Position numbers and translations under genes: made by a program | Notes under the pieces: generated by a model | What the model was told of the DNA's origin: nothing | Database searches by the model: none | What the model saw: the letters and a program-made list of their open reading frames with translations, nothing else | In this document: piece by piece, positions 34,129 to 43,333 of the stretch | Layout of the letters: each line of letters starts with the position of its first letter | How positions within the stretch are numbered: position 1 is the stretch's first letter | Assembly: GCF_011801125.1 (NCBI RefSeq) | Contig: NZ_CP046171.1 | Location: forward strand, 5,208,001-5,272,000 | Reading direction: 5' to 3' | Length of the DNA: 64,000 nt | DNA from: Nocardia brasiliensis | GTDB lineage: Bacteria > Actinomycetota > Actinomycetes > Mycobacteriales > Mycobacteriaceae

Positions 34129-35793
34129 GTGCCTGCCCTTGGAGTGTCGTTGGCCGCGCCGGCGACCCCGGCGCCGCCCGCGCCGCGGTTGCCGTCGGCG
34201 AATCCGGACCCGAACTACGGGAACATCTTTCATCACGGCGTCTCGCTGCTGCACGGCTGGCTGCCGCTCACCGTCGAACTCGTCGCGGTGGCGTTTCTGG
34301 TGGTCGCGGTGGCCAGGGGGACGCGGCGGTGGTGGGCGATCCAGGTGCCGATATGTCTGCTGCTCGGCGTGGCGGGCGCACTGGTCGCGCGCTGGTATGT
34401 GGCCGATCAGGGACTGTCCTCCGATCCGGCGCCCGCCTCGCTGTGGGTCGGTATCGGCGCAACGGTCGCGGCGCTGGGCGCCCTCGTGCTCGGCTGGCGC
34501 GGCGCACCCTGGTGGCGGCGCGGTGTCGCGGCGCTCACGATTCCGCTGGCGCTGCTAAGCACCGGAATCGTGCTGAATCAGTGGGTGGGCTACTACCCCA
34601 CGGTCCAGTCGGCTTGGGGCGCGCTGACCGCGGGCCCGCTGCCGCAGCAGACCGACCTCGCCGCACTCGACGGCTTGCGCGGCACCGACGTACGCACCGG
34701 CAAGCTCGTTCCGGTCCGGATTCCCGACGCGGGCAGCGGTTTTCCGCATCGCACCGAGTACGTCTACCTGCCGCCCGCCTGGTTCGCCGGACCGAAGCCG
34801 CCGACCCTGCCGGTGGTGATGATGATCGGCGGCGAGTTCAACACGCCCGCCGACTGGATCCGCAGCGGCCAGATCATGCCGACGGTCGACGCGTTCACCG
34901 CGGCCAACGGCGGCCGCGCCCCGATCCTCGTATTCGTCGACGCCAGCGGCAGTTTCAACAACGACACCGAATGCGTGAACGGCCCGCGCGGCGACGCCGC
35001 CGACCACCTGACCCGAGATGTGCCCGGCTACCTGGCATCCCGGTTCGCCGCGTCCACCGATCCGGCGCGCTGGGCGGTGGTCGGCTGGTCGATGGGCGGC
35101 ACCTGCGCCGTCGACCTGGCCGTGATGCATCCGGAGCTGGTGCACACCTTCGTCGATATCGCGGGCGATCTCGGCCCCGCCTCCGGCACCAAGGAACAAA
35201 CCATCGCACGACTGTTCGGCGGCAACGCCGAACAGTGGTCCGCCTTCGATCCCCTCACCGTAATGGCCGCCCACGGCCGATACCCCGACACCGCAGGACT
35301 TTTCGACGACCTCACACCCCCGACCCGAAACTCCCGGCACGGCAAGGGCGGTGCACCGAGCAACGACGCGACGGGGCCCGACCCCGGCCCAGCAGGCGAC
35401 GGCGACGGCACGACAGGGAGCGACCAGAACCCGACAACCGACAACCGCGGCGCGGCAGGCGACAGCCCCGGCCCAGTGGGCGCCGACCCGGGTGCGACAG
35501 GGAGCAACCGAGACCGCACGCGCGACAACCGCGGCACGGCAGGCGGCGCCAGCGCGACAGGCGACCATCGCCCTGTGGCCGACGACGACACCTCGGGGAT
35601 CGGCGGTCACGACGACATCCAGGACACCGGCGAGGTCGGTGCGGCCGAAAAGCTTTGTGCGCGAGGACGAGAGGTCGGCATCGACTGCACGATCCACACC
35701 ACCCAGGGCGGCCACACCTGGCAGTTCGCCGCGGCCGCCTTCACCTCGTCCTTCCCCTGGGTCGTCGCCCGACTCGGCTTACCAACCCCCTGA
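34129..35793 (+). CDS. membrane-anchored esterase (mycolyltransferase-like) with a disordered insert
   Basis: 554 residues from GTG 34129; no strong SD is seen. Four N-terminal helices (about 45-64, 70-90, 105-123, 131-151) are followed by an extracytoplasmic esterase-D fold: [40 protein letters not shown], nucleophile [14 protein letters not shown] (Ser 321) and catalytic His in [12 protein letters not shown] (about 529). This is the antigen-85/esterase family, which acts on mycolates or other acyl groups. Between Ser and His a ~100-residue Gly/Asp/Thr/Pro-rich stretch (400-500) with imperfect repeats is inserted, which is unusual. Divergent from ruvC. Confidence 0.8.
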   Translation: MPALGVSLAAPATPAPPAPRLPSANPDPNYGNIFHHGVSLLHGWLPLTVELVAVAFLVVAVARGTRRWWAIQVPICLLLGVAGALVARWYVADQGLSSDPAPASLWVGIGATVAALGALVLGWRGAPWWRRGVAALTIPLALLSTGIVLNQWVGYYPTVQSAWGALTAGPLPQQTDLAALDGLRGTDVRTGKLVPVRIPDAGSGFPHRTEYVYLPPAWFAGPKPPTLPVVMMIGGEFNTPADWIRSGQIMPTVDAFTAANGGRAPILVFVDASGSFNNDTECVNGPRGDAADHLTRDVPGYLASRFAASTDPARWAVVGWSMGGTCAVDLAVMHPELVHTFVDIAGDLGPASGTKEQTIARLFGGNAEQWSAFDPLTVMAAHGRYPDTAGLFDDLTPPTRNSRHGKGGAPSNDATGPDPGPAGDGDGTTGSDQNPTTDNRGAAGDSPGPVGADPGATGSNRDRTRDNRGTAGGASATGDHRPVADDDTSGIGGHDDIQDTGEVGAAEKLCARGREVGIDCTIHTTQGGHTWQFAAAAFTSSFPWVVARLGLPTP

Positions 35794-35846
35794 CCCACAC
35801 CCGTCAGCGTTCCCCCTCCCCCGCCGCGTACGACCCTGGCCACCCA

Positions 35847-36635
35847 TCAATCGCACCCGGCAGCACGGAAACGCGAACGACACCCCGCCACGGCGGTATC
35901 CGGCCCGCTCTCCACCGAATTCGACTGCGCGACGGGACGTCTGAGCGAGTGCAACAGCGGCCAGGACCTCTGACGCATCGTGCCCAACCGCCGGACCGCG
36001 CCACCACCGACGCCTGCCGTTCCGGCCGAGGTCGCGGGCGGGACGGGCTGTTCGATGTATTGCGCCTGACCACCCTCGCGGAACGGCGGCACCACGCACC
36101 GCCGGGCGCCCGCGTTGGCGACCGCGCTGCCGTGATCGCGGCGCACCAGATGCAGGCACACGTCGAGGCCCGCTGCCGCGCCGGCCGAGGTGAGCACGTC
36201 GCCGTCGTCGACGTAGAGCACGAAGGGATCGAGCAGGACCCGGGGGAAGGCGCGCCGGAACCGGTCGGCCTCGCGCCAGTGCGTGGTCGCGGGCCTGCCG
36301 TAGAGCAGTCCGGCGGCCGCGAGCACGAACGAGCCGGTGCAGATCGCCACGATCCTGGCGCCGGGCCGGATCCGCGCGAACGCGGCACGCACCGGCGCGG
36401 GCAGTTCGCCGCCGAGGGTCATCCCGATGTCGCAGGCGGGCACCACCACGGTGTCGGCGCTCTCGAGCAGGCCGCTGTCGTGTTCGACGGCGATCGTGCA
36501 GTCCGCGCGGCTGCGCACCGGTTGCCCGGCGACGGTGCAGGTACGGACCTCGTAGCGACCACTAGCACTACCGAATACCCGGTTCGGGATGCCGAGCTCG
36601 AACGGATAGACCCGGTCCAGGGCGAGCACCGCCAC
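35847..36635 (-). pseudogene. GlxA-type regulator that has lost its AraC domain
   Basis: 262 codons from GTG 36635. The N-terminal DJ-1/PfpI domain is intact through about residue 205: LALDRVYPFELGIPNRVFG, VVVPACDIG, the nucleophile elbow IVAICTGSFVLAAAGLL and GRPATTHWREADRF. It continues to PPFREGGQAQYIEQPVPPAT, the usual linker before the AraC helix-turn-helix. There the sequence becomes low-complexity, and no HTH occurs in any frame down to 35800. The DNA-binding half has been lost, so it cannot regulate in the usual way. A DJ-1-only product could still be made. Confidence 0.6.
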
Positions 36636-36795
36636 TCGGTGATCGAAGCGCCGCGATCAGACCACCCCGCAGAACGACAGCCCGCGCGGCCGGACAGCTC
36701 GACACTTCCGGCTCCAACCATCCGGCACCGAATATTTTTCCGCGCGGCGCTTACCTGAATCCACCGAATCGGGGCCTGCACGCTTCTACCATCCG

Positions 36796-37005
36796 ATGAT
36801 GAGCACTGTTGTGAAGGCTGTCCTCGAGGGCGGGCCGAAAGACATGCCCGCGCGCATCGTTCCCATCACCCCGCCGGGGATCGAGTTGAAGGTCAAGCAC
36901 CAAGGCGCGTACGAACACTTCAAGGTCACCGCGCGGGAGCAGGACACCCCCGAGGGGCGGTTGCGCGTCTACGAGTGGTGCGATCGCACCCCGATCCCGG
37001 AGTGA
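36796..37005 (+). CDS. DUF5988-like small protein
   Basis: 69 residues starting MMSTVVKAVLEGGPKDMPAR, with a second ATG one codon on. It has the compact pattern VLEGGPKDMPARIVPITPPG, VKHQGAYEHFKVT and a Trp-ending VYEWCDRTPIPE, which I recognise as the DUF5988 family of actinomycetes. It is soluble with no signal peptide. Divergent from the GlxA remnant. Function unknown. Confidence 0.7.
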   Translation: MMSTVVKAVLEGGPKDMPARIVPITPPGIELKVKHQGAYEHFKVTAREQDTPEGRLRVYEWCDRTPIPE

Positions 37006-37084
37006 CGCGGGAGTAATCGACCAGCGCGGCCGGTCGCCGTCGAGCGACCGGCCCGCCTTCCCGGGATGCCCGCCCTGGACAGAT

Positions 37085-37104
37085 GCGTAACCAAGTGGTT
37101 ACGC
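37085..37104. promoter_or_regulatory. palindromic ArsR operator
   Basis: Perfect 8-bp arms GCGTAACC / GGTTACGC with a 4-base AAGT spacer, 25 bp before the ArsR start codon. The GTAACC...GGTTAC form is typical of ArsR regulators paired with SRPBCC genes. Confidence 0.75.
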
Positions 37105-37128
37105 TTTGGCGGTGGAAGAAGCAGTTCC

Positions 37129-37485
37129 GTGGACGAGGTAGCGGGCGCGATCGCCGATCCGGTGCGCAGGCAGATCCTCGACCTGCTGCGCGACACCCGG
37201 CTCACCGCAGGAGATATCGCGCGGCACTTCGAGATCAGCAGGCCCGCGGTGAGCAGACACCTGCGCGTCCTGCGCGAGAGCGGCCTGGTCCAGGCCGAAC
37301 TCGTCGGCAGGCAGCGGTTCTACCTGCTCGACTCGGCCCCGCTCGGCGAACTCGCCGCGTGGATCGCCCGCTTCGACACCGTATCCGCGTGGGAGCGCAA
37401 GCTCGACGCACTCGACACCGAGGTCTATCGCACGCGCCGCGAGCACCGTGCCGAACGGACCGATCCGAAGGAGAACACCGCATGA
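37129..37485 (+). CDS. ArsR-family transcriptional regulator
   Basis: 118 residues from GTG 37129 (VDEVAGAIADPVRRQILDLL); an in-frame codon further upstream would run through the palindrome. Winged helix: DPVRRQILDLLRDTRLTAGD, DIARHFEISRPAVSRHLRVL, SGLVQAELVGRQRFYLLD. There are no Cys metal-binding residues, so it is of the non-metal ArsR type that partners SRPBCC proteins. Its stop overlaps the SRPBCC start (ATGA). It presumably represses the pair through the palindrome upstream. Confidence 0.9.
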   Translation: MDEVAGAIADPVRRQILDLLRDTRLTAGDIARHFEISRPAVSRHLRVLRESGLVQAELVGRQRFYLLDSAPLGELAAWIARFDTVSAWERKLDALDTEVYRTRREHRAERTDPKENTA

Positions 37486-37970
37486 CCCGCACCCCCACCG
37501 GCCGCCTCGATCGCACCGACGGCCGCCGCGACCTCGTTCTCACCAGGACCTATCGCGCGCCGATCGCCGACGTGTGGGCCAGCATCACCGAATCCGACCG
37601 CACCGCACGCTGGTTCGGGCCATGGGAGGGCACGCCGGGCACGGGCAACCGGATCAAGGTGCAGATGCTGTTCGAGGAGGGCGCAGGCTGGTGCGACGCG
37701 CGGATCGACGCGTGCGAACCACCGCGCCGCCTCGCCCTCACCACCGAGGACGACTTCGGCACCTGGCGACTGGAGATGGCGCTCACCGAGACCGACGGCA
37801 CCACCGAACTGGTCTTCACCCACCATCTCGAGCCCGAGGCGCTGATCGGTGAGGTCGGCCCCGGCTGGGAGTACTACCTGGACGCACTCGGGGCGGCCCG
37901 CGAGAACACGGACCGCCCCGATTTCGAGGAGTACTACCCCTCGATGCAGCAGTATTACGACGAACTGTAG
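37482..37970 (+). CDS. SRPBCC (AHSA1-like) domain protein
   Basis: 162 residues from ATG 37482. START-like fold: LTRTYRAPIADVWASITESD, RTARWFGPWEGTPGTG, DARIDACEPPRRLALTTEDD and LVFTHHLEP, with a C-terminal helix GPGWEYYLDALGAARENTD. Such proteins bind hydrophobic ligands in a deep cavity; with a co-transcribed ArsR the ligand may be the inducer (inference). ATGA overlap with the ArsR gene shows translational coupling. Convergent with yebC at 3 bp. Confidence 0.9.
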   Translation: MTRTPTGRLDRTDGRRDLVLTRTYRAPIADVWASITESDRTARWFGPWEGTPGTGNRIKVQMLFEEGAGWCDARIDACEPPRRLALTTEDDFGTWRLEMALTETDGTTELVFTHHLEPEALIGEVGPGWEYYLDALGAARENTDRPDFEEYYPSMQQYYDEL

Positions 37971-37973
37971 GCG

Positions 37974-38726
37974 TCAGTCGTCGAGCTGAGCCAGCACCTC
38001 GTCGGAGATGTCGACGTTGGTGTAGACGTTCTGCACGTCGTCGCTGTCCTCTAGCGCGTCGACCAGCTTGAACACCTTGCGCGCGCCGTCGGCGTCGACC
38101 GCGACCGACACCGACGGCTGGAAGCCGGATTCGGCGGAGTCGTAATCGATTTCGGCGGCCTGCAGCGCCTTGCGCACGGGGATCAGGTCGCCCGGCTCGC
38201 TGATGATCTCGAACGAATCCCCGAGGTCGTTGACCTCCTCCGCACCGGCGTCCAGCACCGCCATCAGCACGTCGTCCTCGGACAGGCCGTTCTTCTCGAG
38301 CGTCACCACGCCCTTGCGGTGGAACAGGTAGGACACCGAGCCCGGGTCGGCCATGTTGCCGCCGTTGCGGGTCATCGCGACGCGCACCTCGCCCGCGGCG
38401 CGGTTGCGGTTGTCGGTGAGGCACTCGATCAGCACGGCGACACCGTTGGGGCCGTAGCCCTCGTACATGATGGTCTGCCAGTCGGCGCCGCCGGCTTCCT
38501 CACCACCACCGCGCTTGCGGGCGCGTTCGATGTTGTCGTTGGGCACCGACGACTTCTTCGCCTTCTGAATGGCGTCGTAGAGCGTCGGGTTGCCTGCGGG
38601 GTCACTACCACCCGTGCGGGCCGCCACCTCGATGTTCTTGATCAACTTGGCGAAGAGCTTGCCGCGCTTCGCGTCGATCCCCGCCTTCTTGTGCTTGGTG
38701 GTGGCCCATTTGGAGTGGCCGCTCAT
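37974..38726 (-). CDS. yebC: YebC/PmpR family protein
   Basis: 250 residues starting [20 protein letters not shown], the canonical YebC N-terminus. DNA/RNA-binding helices ([39 protein letters not shown]) are followed by the two mixed domains ([36 protein letters not shown]). The family was long annotated as transcriptional regulator and includes members that relieve ribosome stalling at proline runs. In mycobacteria it lies between pdxT and ruvC (Rv2603c), as here. Confidence 0.94.
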   Translation of the reverse strand: MSGHSKWATTKHKKAGIDAKRGKLFAKLIKNIEVAARTGGSDPAGNPTLYDAIQKAKKSSVPNDNIERARKRGGGEEAGGADWQTIMYEGYGPNGVAVLIECLTDNRNRAAGEVRVAMTRNGGNMADPGSVSYLFHRKGVVTLEKNGLSEDDVLMAVLDAGAEEVNDLGDSFEIISEPGDLIPVRKALQAAEIDYDSAESGFQPSVSVAVDADGARKVFKLVDALEDSDDVQNVYTNVDISDEVLAQLDD

Positions 38727-38852
38727 TCCCTACTTCCTTCAGGTCGATGGCACGTTTGTGGTTGTACCGTACCGGCCGAGCCGGAAGGACAACTTCTCCA
38801 GCTTAGTGGACGCCACCAGACCAGGCCCGACCGCAGTCCCGCGCGCGGGCGA

Positions 38853-39500
38853 CTACGCGTTTCGCACCAGGTCGACGAACATGCGGTGCACGCGCAGATC
38901 GCCGGTGACCTCCGGGTGGAACGAGGTCGCGAGCACATTGCGTTGGCGCACCGCCACAATGCGTCCGGCGAAAGGTCCGTCGGGCACGGTCGCGAGTACC
39001 TCGACCCCGTCGCCGACGCGCTCCACCCACGGCGCGCGGATGAACACCGCCCGCACCGGGCCGTCGTCCAGGCCGGCGAATGCCAGATCCACCTCGAACG
39101 AATCGACCTGACGGCCGAAAGCGTTGCGGCGCACCGTCATATCGATGCCGGACAGGTGCTTCGCGTCCGGCCGGGTGTCGAGCACCTCGTCGGCGAGCAG
39201 GATCATGCCCGCGCAGGAACCGAAGGCGGGCATGCCGTCGCGCAGCCGCGCGCGCACCGGCTCGAGCAGTTCGAAGGCTTCCAGCAGCTTGCTGATCGCG
39301 GTCGATTCGCCGCCGGGCAGCACCAGCGCGTCCACCGCGGCCAATTCCGCGGCGCGGCGCACCAGCACCGGCTCGGCGCCGCAGTACTCCAGGGCCGCGA
39401 TGTGCTCGCGGACATCGCCCTGCAGCGCCAGCACGCCGACGTTCGGACGCGACGGCACAGGGTCCGCGACGGCGGGTGCGGCGACCGGGGAAGCGTTCAC
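38853..39500 (-). CDS. pdxT: pyridoxal 5'-phosphate synthase glutaminase subunit PdxT
   Basis: 215 residues. Class I glutamine amidotransferase of the Pdx type: [33 protein letters not shown], nucleophile in [15 protein letters not shown], and the His-Glu of [11 protein letters not shown]. It hydrolyses glutamine and channels ammonia to PdxS, which builds PLP from ribose 5-phosphate and glyceraldehyde 3-phosphate. The first ~18 residues are a non-conserved extension. pdxS lies 4.6 kb away with accessory genes between, whereas mycobacteria keep only tesB between them. Confidence 0.95.
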   Translation of the reverse strand: MNASPVAAPAVADPVPSRPNVGVLALQGDVREHIAALEYCGAEPVLVRRAAELAAVDALVLPGGESTAISKLLEAFELLEPVRARLRDGMPAFGSCAGMILLADEVLDTRPDAKHLSGIDMTVRRNAFGRQVDSFEVDLAFAGLDDGPVRAVFIRAPWVERVGDGVEVLATVPDGPFAGRIVAVRQRNVLATSFHPEVTGDLRVHRMFVDLVRNA

Positions 39501-39599
39501 GCCGAAAAGTCTACGATCCGCCGCGATGTGGGCCTGCTCACGGTGCCCGTCAGCGTTCCGTCAACGCGGGGACCACCCGGCCGCAGGTTCGCATGGTCC

Positions 39600-40268
39600 T
39601 CAAAGTCGACGTTCTGCCATGACGACTAAGCCTGGTCCGCTCTTTTCATCCGCAGGAAGCCGGAGTTCGGCGACCGGGCGCAGGCCTGCCTGTTCGATCA
39701 GATTCCCGAGTTGCTCGGGCTGCCATTTATGGGTCGTCCAGCGCACGGGGACACCGCCGTATGCCCGGGTGCGCACGGCATCTTCATCACCGAGGTGTGT
39801 GGCGGTGATGAAGTGCCCACCGGGTTTCAGGGCCCGTGCGAACGAGGCCAGAACCTGCGGAAGCACATCGCGTGGCAGATTGAACAGGGACCACCATCCG
39901 AGCACACCGCCGAGCGAGGCGTCGTCGAGGTCGAGCTCAGTGGCCGAGGCGACGTCGAAGCGGCATTGCGGATGTAGACGGCGCGCGTTGTCGATCATGC
40001 GGGGTGAGAGATCGACCCCGGACACATCGAGTCCTCGTTCGGCGAGGTAGGCGGTCACCATCCCCGGACCACAGCCGACATCGAGAACAGGCCCGAGTCC
40101 TGCGACCGTGTCGGCGAACGCGTCGATGGAGGCCTTGAGCCACGGATGACTACGGACGTTACCTATCCCAGTCGAGATCACCAGGTCGGCATAGTTGTCG
40201 GCTACTCGGTCGTAGGATTCACGAACCACGTCGAGATCGGCTGGGCGGTCGATACGGTGCGCACGCAT
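39600..40268 (-). CDS. class I SAM-dependent methyltransferase
   Basis: 222 residues from ATG 40268 (MRAHRIDRPADLDVVRESYD). Motif I is VLDVGCGPGMVTAYLAERGL, then VSGVDLSPRMIDNAR, FDVASATELDLDDASLGGVL and LKPGGHFITATH. The small-molecule-type core has no extra domain. It sits between pdxT and tesB in a conserved backbone, beside a decayed stretch, so it is an insertion relative to mycobacteria. The substrate is unknown. Confidence 0.87.
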   Translation of the reverse strand: MRAHRIDRPADLDVVRESYDRVADNYADLVISTGIGNVRSHPWLKASIDAFADTVAGLGPVLDVGCGPGMVTAYLAERGLDVSGVDLSPRMIDNARRLHPQCRFDVASATELDLDDASLGGVLGWWSLFNLPRDVLPQVLASFARALKPGGHFITATHLGDEDAVRTRAYGGVPVRWTTHKWQPEQLGNLIEQAGLRPVAELRLPADEKSGPGLVVMAERRL

Positions 40269-40826
40269 CAGGCCACGATAGGACTCGCCACAGCCCGCGC
40301 GCGAGAGACCCCAACCGTGGACACTGCCTACCTCGCGCCCAATCACAAGCTGGAACCGGTTGCAGAAGAAGGCTTTTCAATGGCTCCAGTCAAGAGGGCG
40401 AGCGGAGTTGAGCGTGGCATCGACGGCCAAGCGCGGCGCCATCGGTCGCACCGCGTCGTCATACGGATCGTCCGGCTGCCGGGCACACACCACGCCGTCC
40501 GCCGCAAGCCAGGATCACCAGCGGGAGGTACGTCGCGGTCATGGTCCAGAAACCCCATGCGACAGCCTGGCCGCAGCGCAGAGAGGAACAGTGTGGGTGG
40601 CACCGCGGTCGACAAAACGCCCAGGGTGTCGCTGAGGTTCGTTGCGCCGCGCCCGAAACCGCCAACGCGTCAGGCACCGAACACGGACGCGCGATTGCGC
40701 CGCACACGAAACCGTCGACGAAACAATGTGCGGGTCACGAATGTGGGTGCGGCGCAGTCGTATACGCAGAGCGACCGCATGCCCGGCCGAGGTCGGCATG
40801 CGGGCTGACGTGCACGGCGTGCAGGT
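40269..40826. other. decayed intergenic region between methyltransferase and tesB
   Basis: About 560 bases without an intact gene. GC is slightly lower and more even than in the flanks. On the minus strand, pieces of hydrophobic sequence appear in different frames (for example GQAVAWGFWTMTATYLPLVI around 40500-40590), which could be relics of a membrane-protein gene. I cannot name a parent family. Confidence 0.4.
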
Positions 40827-41645
40827 TCACTCGCGCAGGGTGCGGATCAGGCCTTCCTGGACTACCGCGGCGACCATCTCGCCGCGCCGGTTGAAGATCT
40901 TGCCGCCGGTGAGGGCGCGGCCGAAGCCCGCGGACGGGGAAGACTGGTCGTAGAGCAACCATTCGTCCGCACGGAAGGGACGCAGGAACCACATCGCGTG
41001 ATCGAGCGAGGCGTTCTGCGTCTGCTCGTCCGGATGGGTCACCTTCGACGAGCCGAGCAACGTCATATCGCTCATGTACGCCAACGTGCACACGTGGAAC
41101 AGCGGGTCGTCGGGCAGCGGATGCCGATAGCGGAACCACACCTGCTGCTGCGACACCGCGCCGTCGCGGCGAGCCACCTGCTCCTGCGGGACCGTCCGGA
41201 TGTCCCAGTGCTCCCACTCCCGCATCGCCCACAGCCGTTCCGGGCTCATCGTGGTGCTCGCGTCCGGGAGGTCGTCCGGCGCCTGCACCGGCGGCATCTC
41301 GTCCTGGTGCGCCGGGCCGACATCACCGGTGTGGAACGACGCCGACATCGTGAAGATCGCGGCACCGTCCTGCACGCCGGTCACTCGACGCGTGCAGAAT
41401 GACCGGCCGTCCCTGATCCGCTCCACCAGATACACCGTCGGCTGGTCCGGATTGCCCGGCCGCAGAAAGTACCCGTGCAGCGAATGCACCTGGAACCGCG
41501 CGTCCACCGTGCGCACCGCCGACACCAAGGCCTGGCCGGCAACCTGCCCACCGAACGTGCGCGGGAGCTGTGTCTTCGTGGACGCGCCACGGAAGATGTC
41601 GCGCTCGAGCCGCTCGATCTCCAGCGCCTCTTCGATTGTCGCCAT
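40827..41645 (-). CDS. tesB: acyl-CoA thioesterase II
   Basis: 272 residues, double hot-dog fold. N-terminal half: FRGASTKTQLPRTFGGQVAG, QALVSAVRTVD, VHSLHGYFLRPGNPDQPTVY. C-terminal half: LAYMSDMTLLGSS (catalytic Asp region), SLDHAMWFLRPFRADEWLLY and GRGEMVAAVVQEGLIR-like end. It hydrolyses acyl-CoA to free acid and CoA. Position between pdxT and pdxS matches mycobacterial tesB2 (Rv2605c). Confidence 0.95.
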   Translation of the reverse strand: MATIEEALEIERLERDIFRGASTKTQLPRTFGGQVAGQALVSAVRTVDARFQVHSLHGYFLRPGNPDQPTVYLVERIRDGRSFCTRRVTGVQDGAAIFTMSASFHTGDVGPAHQDEMPPVQAPDDLPDASTTMSPERLWAMREWEHWDIRTVPQEQVARRDGAVSQQQVWFRYRHPLPDDPLFHVCTLAYMSDMTLLGSSKVTHPDEQTQNASLDHAMWFLRPFRADEWLLYDQSSPSAGFGRALTGGKIFNRRGEMVAAVVQEGLIRTLRE

Positions 41646-42007
41646 GGGCTGAGATTAACTCGCCGCACCACCCAGCCCACCCCCGGCTACCGGCTCCCCC
41701 ACCACCCCACCCTGTCGCATATGCCCGGAATCCGACCACGGCACCGCGGAACCGCGCCCACCTGCTCGACCACGCCCAGCAACACGACCACGCGCGACGA
41801 CTCCGACCACGCCCGGCAACACGACCGCGTGCCACGGCTCAACCACATCCGGCGACAGGACCACATGCAGCTGGGCTGCACGAGTGCACCGAGTACCTGA
41901 GACTTCCGAGACGATCGGGGCGAACAGGCGACGTACCGGGCCCCGGACTGTGCGGAGGCTCGCGTTGACCGCGCCAGTGGCGAGCGACCGGGCGGGGGTT
42001 GCGGTTG
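41646..42007. other. C-rich intergenic region upstream of tesB
   Basis: About 360 bases, strongly C-rich on the plus strand over 41650-41830 (CCACCCAGCCCACCCCCGGC), with no frame that looks coding. It must hold the tesB promoter and the start region of the kinase-like gene. No clear palindrome seen. Confidence 0.45.
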
Positions 42008-42634
42008 GTGGCGGTGTTGGATGGGGTGGTGCGCTTTGTTCCGATTACGCAGGATGCGCTTGCCGGGCAGGTGGTCGAACGCCTGCGGGGGTTGGACGGG
42101 TATCGGGTCGTCGCGGTGGACGGGGCGGATGCGGCGGAACCGGTCGAGTTCGCTCGGCGTATCGCCGCCGCGCTGCGGGACACCGGTCGGCCCGCCGAGG
42201 TGGTGTCGCTGCACGACTATGTGCGACCGGCGTCGCTTCGAATGGAATACGGCAGCGACGAATTGTCTTACCGCACCGCATGGTTCGACTATGACGCGGT
42301 ACGCCGCGAGGTGATCGACGCGCTGCGCGCCGACGGTCGTTGGCTGCCCGCACTCTGGGACGAGACCACCGATCGCTCCGCCCGCGCCACCATTCGCACC
42401 GCCCTACCGGGCACCGTCCTGCTGGTCGCGGGACCCATGCTGCTCGGCCGCCCCCTCGACTTCGACCTCACCGTTCGCCTGGAGATGTCCGAACCCGCAC
42501 TCCGCCGCACCACCCCACCCGAGCTGCACTGGACCATTCCCGCCCTCCGCCACCACAGCGAAACCCCCACCACCCCAACCTTCTTCGCCCGCTGGGACCA
42601 CCCCACCCGCCCAGCCCTGCGCCTCCCCACCTAA
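42008..42634 (+). CDS. uridine-kinase-like protein with degenerate P-loop
   Basis: 208 residues from GTG 42008, with GGCGGGGG at good spacing; TTG 41999 is the alternative. It follows actinobacterial uridine-kinase-like proteins: VVAVDGADAAEPVEFARRIA, VVSLHDYVRPASLRMEYGSD, SYRTAWFDYDAVRREVIDAL, LPALWDETTDRSARA and VLLVAGPMLLGRPLDFDLTV. The position of the Walker A loop reads DGADAAEP and lacks the GK(S/T), so ATP binding may be lost or atypical. The last ~40 residues are Pro/Thr-rich. Probably a single gene; a weak hairpin follows at 42742-42779. Confidence 0.72.
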   Translation: MAVLDGVVRFVPITQDALAGQVVERLRGLDGYRVVAVDGADAAEPVEFARRIAAALRDTGRPAEVVSLHDYVRPASLRMEYGSDELSYRTAWFDYDAVRREVIDALRADGRWLPALWDETTDRSARATIRTALPGTVLLVAGPMLLGRPLDFDLTVRLEMSEPALRRTTPPELHWTIPALRHHSETPTTPTFFARWDHPTRPALRLPT

Positions 42635-42741
42635 CCCGCCCCACGAACTCGGCGAGACTCGACCCCACCCAAACCTCCAGCCCGTCCTCCTTGCTTCTCT
42701 TCCTGGCCGACGACTATTAGGCCCCTTCACGGGCCAACATA

Positions 42742-42779
42742 GGTGGATGCGCATATCCGAGTAAGAGCATGTATCCACC
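42742..42779. terminator. possible terminator hairpin
   Basis: GGTGGAT (42742-42748) and ATCCACC (42773-42779) with partial extension into the loop. It lies 107 bp after the kinase-like stop. Weak evidence. Confidence 0.35.
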
Positions 42780-42818
42780 CACATCCCAGTACTGTTCCAC
42801 CATGGGGAGCGATGCCGC

Positions 42819-43257
42819 GTGTGCGCGAAGCACAGGGGGCTGACCCCGCTGTTACGTCCGGTGATCTACGCGGACGACCTCGTGGTGGTCACCCACAGGT
42901 CACTCGGCAAGAAGTCGCCCGTCCCCGGCTACCTGCTGATCGAAACCCGCAGGCACACCCCCCACCCTCGCTTCGCTCACCGACGAGGAGGCAGGCGCGG
43001 TCGGCCTCGCGGCCAGTCGTTCCGCCCGCGCGCTGCATCGAGAGCTGGCGCCGGAGTTCGTGTTCTCGACGGTCACCGGCCGCACGGTCGCGCATTTCCA
43101 TCACCGCGTATTCGCCCGTCCCGCAGGCACTCCGGCGGACGTCCCGTGGTTCGACGTGGACTCCTGGCCCGGCGGCCCGCGCATCACCCCGGCCGAATTC
43201 ATCGCCTTGTGCGCCAGGCTGGCCACACACTTCAGGGGCGGGGATCTGGACGGGTGA
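42819..43257 (+). pseudogene. HIT-family gene with a frameshift at a C6 tract
   Basis: From about 42819 the frame reads CAKHRGLTPLLRPVIYADDL and PVPGYLLIETRRHTP, the start of a HIT-type hydrolase. Six C at 42958-42963 then break it. Reading with five C gives TLASLTDEEAGAVGLAASRS, FVFSTVTGRTVAHFHHRVFA (the histidine triad region) and a normal end with TGA at 43255-43257. Only one base separates this from an intact gene of about 150 codons, so it is a recent mutation, a sequencing error, or slippage-controlled expression. HIT proteins hydrolyse or transfer nucleotides. Confidence 0.75.
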
Positions 43258-43317
43258 TCACCAGGTAATGGTGGCAGGGGCTACTCGGGCGATGCCGCCA
43301 CCATTACCTGGTGATCA
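43255..43317. terminator. long perfect inverted repeat, bidirectional terminator
   Basis: Perfect 21-bp arms (43255-43275 and 43297-43317; the left begins TGATCACCAGGTAATGG) around a 21-base loop. The left arm contains the stop codon of the HIT frame. It lies between convergent genes. Confidence 0.75.
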
Positions 43318-43333
43318 GTTGTCCAGCAGGGGG

